NCBI RefSeq assembly: GCF_030864355.1
Contig: NC_083397.1
Coordinates: 1,426,001 to 1,490,000, forward strand
DNA length: 64,000 bases
Source: Cutaneotrichosporon cavernicola
Lineage: Eukaryota > Basidiomycota > Tremellomycetes > Trichosporonales > Trichosporonaceae
Direction of reading: 5' to 3'
Shown here: piece after piece, positions 58,692 through 64,000 of the stretch
Numbering within the stretch: the first letter of the stretch is position 1
Layout of the letters: every line of letters starts with the position of its first letter
The notes under the pieces: model-generated
What the model was told of the DNA's origin: nothing
Database searches by the model: none
Seen by the model: the letters and a program-made list of their open reading frames with translations, nothing else
Program-made: the position numbers and the translations under genes

Positions 58692-61600
58692 ATGTCGCTC
58701 TCATCACCCCTACTGGGTGGCCCGTCATCACCAAGGTCACCCCGAACTTCACGGAGGCGCAACGGCTCAATGTCTGAGTCCATGTCCTTCGTCAAGTCAC
58801 CCATCCAAACATTACTCAACCTGCCACCAAACGATCCCACAGAGACCAAGGAGGCTGAATCGCAGGCCCTCGTTGGTGTCGATGATACCGGCCGTGAACG
58901 CGTCGAGTTGCGTATTGGAGGCATGACAGTGAGTAAGCCAAAACAAGGTCGCTAACACAAGTGTGGGGCATGCGTGGCGTCGATTGAGGGTCAGGTCAGT
59001 GGGCTGGCCGGCATCCTTAGCGTCCAGGTGTCGTTGCTGGCCGAACGGGCGGTCGTAGAGTACGACCCAGAGTACGTCGACATCAAAGGCCAGGTCTGGA
59101 CGGACGCACGCATCGCCGAGGAGATTGAGGATGTCGGTTTTGACGCCGAGGTTGTGGAGAAGAGCGCGATCATCCCCGTCGAGCTTCGCGTCTACGGCAT
59201 CGAGGGGAACCCGGCGATTGTACCCGATGTGATTAAGGAGCTGAGCACGCAACCAGGCGTGTCCGACATTGAGTTTGTTGCGCCATACCAGAACCTGTCG
59301 TTCCTCTACTCGCCAGCGCTCGCCAACCTCCGCTCTATCCTCGACCACCTCACCTCCGTGTTCCCCCAACTCTACGCTCTGCCTTCCTCGAACCAAGGAG
59401 ACTCGCAGCTTGCATCCCTACGCAAGCTCCGTGAGACGTCGCGCTGGCGCCGTACGTTCCTGATCGCGCTCCTCTTCGCGGTCCCCAACTTCATCATCGG
59501 CATGATGCACATGTACCTCCCCTTCCTGGGGTGGACCAAGACTAAGATCATCAAGGGCATCTACCTCGGCGATCTGTTGTGTCTCTTGCTCACCATCCCC
59601 GTCCAGTGCTTCCTTGCGCGCGGCTTCTACCGCGCTGCGTACAAGAGCTTGAAGCACGGCTCGGCGACGATGGATGTCCTCGTCGTGTTCGGTACAACCG
59701 CCGCGTTCACGTACTCGGTCCTATCGATGTTCTTTGCCATGTTCGCCGCGAATCCAGACTATCGCCCCAAGACGTTCTTCGACACCTCAACCATGCTGAT
59801 CACATTTGTCTCGCTCGGCCGCTACATCGAGAACCTGGCCAAAGGCAAGACGTCAGCTGCGCTCACCCACCTGATGCAGCTCTCCCCGTCGTCCGCGACC
59901 ATCTTCGTTGACCCCGACAACTACCACGGCGACGCACCCACGCGCAAGATCCCGACTGAGCTGGTCCAGGTCGGCGACATGGTGCTAGTCACTCCCGGCG
60001 AGAAGATGGCCGCGGACGGGGTCGTTGTTGCTGGCTCCAGCACGGTCGACGAATCCATGGTCACGGGCGAGTCGCTCGTTGTCGCCAAAGAGGTCGGGTC
60101 ACAGATCATCGGTGGGACCGTTAACGGCCTTGGAACCGTCACCTTTCACGTGACGCGCGCCGGAGCTGACACAACGCTCTCGCACATCGTCAAGCTCGTC
60201 GAAGATGCGCAGACATCCAAGGCTCCTATACAGCAGTTTGCCGACCGCGTCGCGGGAATCTTCGTTCCAATCGTCATTACACTGAGCCTGATCACGTTCT
60301 TCACGTGGCTCGGCATTTCGCTGCTCAAGAACCACCTGCCCAAGGCATTCGAGGCTCCTGGCGAGTCAAAGTTTGGCGTCTGTCTCAAGCTCTGCATCTC
60401 TGTGATCGTCGTCGCTTGCCCTTGCGCACTGGGCCTGTCAACTCCCACGGCAGTCATGGTCGGTACTGGTGTTGGCGCGCAGAATGGGATCTTGATCAAG
60501 GGCGGGAGAGCACTCGAGGCGTGCAAGGATGTGCGCCGCGTCGTGCTCGACAAAACTGGCACTGTTACTGGCGGCAAGATGGTTGTGGCTGAGGTACGCT
60601 GGGCTGCCGCCCAGGGCCCTGTCACCGAAGCTGGCCTGAACCCAGCTCAAGCTCTGAGCCTAACCACTTCGGCTCCACCGCTGCAACGCCACGCCGTCAT
60701 GTCCCTCATCGCCCTCGCCGAGTCACGGTCTGAGCACCCTCTTGCGATTGCCGTGGCTGCATGGGCGCGCGAGAAGCTTTCCGACGCAGGCCTTCCTCCT
60801 CCCAGTGGCGACGTCACCGACTTCGAGGGTGTCCCAGGTGAGGGGATAGAGGCTGTTGTCAAATTTCACGGCCGGGAAGAGCGCGTGCGGCTCGGCAAGG
60901 CCTCGTACGTTTTGCGGGAGAAGGCTGGCGAAGGCACCGCGCCTGTGCCGCCCCTTCTGAAGACGTTCGAAACCACACAAACAAACGACGCCAACATTGT
61001 CGTGTACGTCTCGGTGTTGCGCGAAGGTGAAGCCATCCCCATCCTCGCCGTGTCACTTTCCGACACGCCCAAGCCAACGTCGGCTCAGGCCATCAGCGCG
61101 CTGCGTGCAATGGGTGTGAAGGTGACGATGCTCTCTGGTGACTCGGAGGCCACTTCACGCGCGATTGCTCGCGCTGTGGGCATCGACGACGACGAGGTCT
61201 ATGCCGGTGTCAGCCCCAAGGGCAAAGCAACGATTGTGCGCGAGCTTGATTTGGCGGATGGCGGCGGTTTAGCGATGGTTGGCGACGGGATCAACGACAG
61301 CCCGGCCCTGGCGGCCGCCAGTCTTGGCATCGCATTGGGTTCTGGCACGAGTGTGGCGATGGAAGCTGCCGACGTCGTTCTAATGAGGAGCGACCTGCTT
61401 GACGTCGTCGCAGCGCTCGATCTCGGCCGCACTATCTTCCGCAAGATCAAGACGAACCTCATCTGGGCGTGCTGCTACAACGTCCTCATGATCCCGCTCG
61501 CGATGGGCATCCTCCTCCCGTGGGGCATCCACTTGCATCCGATGATGGCTGCGGCAGCAATGGCGTTCAGCTCTGTCTCCGTCGTCTTCTCATCCCTCAC

Positions 61601-61895
61601 GCTCAAATGGTGGCGCCGCCCTGCCGCCTCCATTCCGCCAGGCGAGAGCTATGAGGTGGGAGGCATTCACCGCGGGCTCGCCGAGCTGCGTGCAGCGCGG
61701 GAAGCGACCACAGCCACAGCGCAGGCGTGGATGTACCATGCTGTCCTGCGCGCACGCGAGGTCCCAGTTCTGGACCGCATCATTGACCGTACGCCGCTCG
61801 CCCGCATTGCACCGCCTGCCTTCGCCATCAGCCGCGACGAGTACGAGACGATCCCTCTCACAGCGTCCGATGACCGCGACGGCCCATTCCACTAG
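58692..61895 (+). CDS. CCC2: Copper-transporting P-type ATPase, Ccc2/ATP7 type
   Basis: P1B-ATPase that pumps copper into the Golgi lumen for multicopper oxidases. Two exons, 58692-58928 and 58962-61895, 1,056 aa, with a 33-nt intron splitting GGMT/CGAC. Motifs in order: GGMTCGAC metal site, actuator TGES, intramembrane CPC (ACPCALGLSTPT), phosphorylation DKTGTVTGG, SEHPLA, and MVGDGINDSPAL, with eight predicted helices. Only the first heavy-metal domain has its CxxC; the second (ELRVYGIEGNPAIVPDVI) lacks both Cys. Ccc2 of yeast has two functional domains. The C-terminus has a dispersed acidic/Arg tail (REVPVLDRIIDRTPLA). Confidence 0.96.
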
Positions 61896-62179
61896 TCCGT
61901 ATCATAGTTTGTATCAGGGATGTATGAGTGTATAGCTGTCTGTTGTGCGTCTGTTGGGCTACGATAGTGTTGATGCCTCCACCTCCGCCTCGAAATACCT
62001 AGAAATACCTCCGTTCGTTGTCACTTGAATGTCACATGGCGCAGATGGGTCTAATCTGTCACTTCAACATCCTTCAATCTTTGTTGTTGTGACACCACAC
62101 CCCACACCCCACACCCCACACCCTTGCGACCCCGCAAGGCCTTGAAGCAGACCACCACCCTAACACGACTTCATCCACG
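61896..62179. promoter_or_regulatory. CCC2 3' flank and capping-enzyme promoter
   Basis: A 284-bp spacer between co-directional genes. It includes CCTAGAAATACCT near 61990 and the ACACCCC repeat below. Confidence 0.4.
62097..62123. repeat. 7-bp ACACCCC tandem repeat
   Basis: Three complete and one partial ACACCCC units 57-83 bp upstream of the capping-enzyme start, in its promoter or leader. Confidence 0.9.
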
Positions 62180-63548
62180 ATGGCCACTCAGTGGCCCATT
62201 CCCGAAATTCCAGGCGTCCTCCTACGGGATCCGGAAATCCGCCAGTTCCTCAACAACCGCGTCGCTCACCTGTGCGGACGGAGAGACAGCAAGTAAGTTG
62301 GGGCGGTCGGCGAATATGGAGGCAGTGAATACGCGGCATGATATCTGACTGCAGGTTCCCCGGCGCGCAGCCCGTGTCGTTTGCGGGCGCATCACTTGAC
62401 CTCCTCGAGAAGCTGGAGTGAGTGGCTGTCTCTAGATGCCAAATAGACTGATCGCAGCTTCTGGGTGTGTGAGAAGAGTGATGGCGTGCGCGTCCTGCTG
62501 TTTATTGTGTATAATATGATGACGGCGAGCCAGGAGGTGTGGTTGGTGAGTCGTGGGCCCTACGTGACCATGGACTAACCCCAGATCGACCGCAAACAAC
62601 GCTACTTCAGCATCCAGAACTTGCACTTTACCCACTGGGAGCGACCCAACGACCCATTGGCCGACACGATTCTAGACGGCGAGCTGGTGATTGACATCGA
62701 CCCTCTGACGAAGAACCAGACGTTGCGGTTCTATGCGTTCGACTGCCTTGTGCTTGGCGGGGAGAATATTATGACGAAGCCGCTCGTCAAACGTTATGCG
62801 CGTCTACGAGACTGGGTGATTGCGCCAATGAAGAGGGCGCTCCAGCGCTTCCCGGAATGGAAGGGGAGTGCGCCATTTGAGATTCTCGCCAAGCCGCAAG
62901 AGTTGAGCTACTGCGTTCGCCAGGTTCTCGAGACACACATCCCCAACCTGCAGCACGGACACGACGGACTCATCTTCACGTGTGCAGAGAGCGAGTACGT
63001 CACCGGTACAGACCCGATGATCCTCAAGTGGAAGCCGCCGAGCGAGAACTCGATCGACTTCCGCATCGATCTCCGCTTCCCCGTAGGACCGGACGGAGAG
63101 TTGGACATGTTCGAGAAGCCCTTCTTCCTCCTCAACGCGTGGATGGGGGGCGACGACTACGAGTTCTTTGATGAGATGGACGTCGACGACGACGAATGGG
63201 AGATGTGAGTTGCGCAGAGGCAACGCTGACGGCAGAATGAAAGACTCCCGGGAGCAGTATGACGGGCGCATTGTCGAGTGCGTGTGGAATGCGGAGCGGC
63301 AGGGATGGCGCATGATGCGTGTCCGCGACGACAAGCCGCACGCGAACCACAAGAGCACTGTTGACAAGGTGCTGGAGTCGATTCTTGACGGTGTCGAGAT
63401 TGACGCTGTGCTTGCGCGCCAGGACTCGATCCGCGCAGCTTGGAAGGAGCGCGCAGCGCGGCAGCGCAACGCGCAACGACAGCCCCACCTGGGACAGCGC
63501 GCTCCGCCACCACCCCCGCCGCCCATGGCGGGAGGTATCCGGCGATAG
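62180..63548 (+). CDS. CEG1: mRNA capping enzyme, guanylyltransferase subunit
   Basis: Transfers GMP to the 5' end of nascent Pol II transcripts. Five exons, about 390 aa. The nucleotidyl-lysine motif I is KSDGVR, followed by the other superfamily motifs: ILDGELV (III), DGLIFTC (IV) and LKWKPP (V). The OB-fold part follows (KDSREQYDGRIVECVW). Exon joins keep frame: SK/FPGAQ, LD/FWVCEKS, WL/IDRKQ and the 31-nt intron (63205-63235) giving WEI/MKDSREQ. The C-terminus has PPPPPPPMAGG. The N-terminus lacks a triphosphatase domain, as expected where the RNA triphosphatase is a separate protein in fungi. Confidence 0.95.
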
Positions 63549-63779
63549 TAGATTTATATGTACACGTTTTGTTGTGCTGCGCAAAAAGTCCCCTCGGGAT
63601 TGCAGAACATGTGTTCCTCATTGCGTACTGCGGAGAAGTAATGTAATGTGATGTTTGCTTTCGTCATTGGGGGCTGGTCGAGTCGAACGCTCGACCTCGA
63701 CACGCGCTGACCGCTATGCAATGCGAACCGTGCGCGATGTCTTTCAGTGCACAAGACAACGGTACCAAGTGCATGCCCT

Positions 63780-64000
63780 CTACGTGCTAACCGATCCCAT
63801 GCTCTCCACCCGTCCCTTGCCCTTACTCTCATTAGAGACGAGCTCGTTGATAGCGCGGAAAGCTCCGGGATCCACGCGCACAATAGCCTCCCACTCGGCG
63901 CCGATATCTTCCTCTTCGACCTCATCAATAAGTGCAACGACCTTGTCCTTGACGCGTTTCCCATCTTTTGCAGGCATGGTAATCCGCACGCGCATGCGTA
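63780..64000 (-). CDS. SDO1: SBDS/Sdo1 ribosome maturation factor, C-terminal fragment
   Basis: The 5' part lies beyond the right edge. The visible 72 codons contain MRVRITMPAKDGKRVKDKV and EAIVRVDPGAFRAINELV, then SNESKGKGRVESM. They align by eye with the C-terminal domain III of SBDS ('MRLRFILP..GKKLKEK... IDPGCFREIDELI..ETKGKG'). Sdo1 releases Tif6 from pre-60S subunits in the cytoplasm with the GTPase Ria1/EFL1. It ends MGSVST with stop at 63780. Confidence 0.9.
   Translation of the reverse strand, partial: RMRVRITMPAKDGKRVKDKVVALIDEVEEEDIGAEWEAIVRVDPGAFRAINELVSNESKGKGRVESMGSVST

Overview
This window is eukaryotic nuclear DNA from a fungus, most likely a basidiomycete yeast of the Tremellomycetes (Trichosporonales-like; inference). 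The evidence is GC-rich coding sequence, intron-containing genes on both strands with GTGAGT/GTAAGT/GTGCGT donors, CTGAC or CTAAC branch sites lying only a few bases before the 3' AG, and protein content typical of fungal housekeeping genes. There are no operons, CRISPR arrays or insertion sequences.

Layout. 1-3206 (-): 5' part of a large Ser/Pro-rich protein running off the left edge. 3207-6574: long gene-free stretch. 6575-10697 (-): BLM/Sgs1 RecQ helicase. 11000-12685 (+): NDUFAF7/MidA-type methyltransferase. 12884-14027 (-): multi-pass membrane protein. 14975-16430 (-): ornithine carbamoyltransferase, divergent from mitochondrial ribosomal protein uL30m (16691-16996). 17506-18422 (-): Sec4/Rab8 GTPase. 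19288-22120 (+): nucleoporin Nic96. 22326-23409 (-): DinB-like protein. 24039-25045 (+): exosome subunit Mtr3. 25093-26324 (-): dihydroorotase. 26841-27587 (-): small putatively lipidated protein. 27588-31180: second gene-poor stretch, holding a cluster of a repeated 9-mer. 31181-33540 (+): mitochondrial glycerol-3-phosphate dehydrogenase with EF-hands.

34232-34892 (-): Tim8, divergent from a FAM32A homologue (35043-35685). 36061-36180 (-): U6 snRNA. 37353-39365 (+): F-box protein. 39907-39985 (-): tRNA-Arg(ACG). 40276-41901 (-): TFIIIA, divergent from Gpi16/PIG-T (42045-43937). 43962-45959 (-): Mon1. 46739-47657 (-): phosducin-like protein. 47819-48844 (+): ARPC5. 49008-49997 (-): Mn-superoxide dismutase. 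50239-51615 (-): Cup1-like mitochondrial protein, divergent from splicing factor Isy1 (51808-52907). 53308-53853 (-): ribosomal protein S14. 54214-56975 (-): DUF2828/von Willebrand A protein. 58692-61895 (+): Cu-ATPase Ccc2. 62180-63548 (+): mRNA capping guanylyltransferase. 63780-64000 (-): C-terminal end of SBDS/Sdo1.

The genes do not form a pathway cluster. Two themes recur. One is mitochondrial proteins (NDUFAF7, OTC, uL30m, Gut2, Tim8, Sod2, Cup1-like). The other is RNA metabolism (Mtr3, FAM32A, U6, TFIIIA, Isy1, capping enzyme, Sdo1). The most striking sequence-level property is intron architecture: at least five introns are exactly 31 nt, many others are 32-39 nt, and there are 10- and 13-nt micro-exons. 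I also see a six-copy identical 9-mer upstream of GUT2, an Asn/Arg/Pro repeat inserted in OTC, and a U6 RNA with a UUCG-capped 5' stem and a terminal 3' hairpin. I found no clear candidate for a wholly new multi-gene system.
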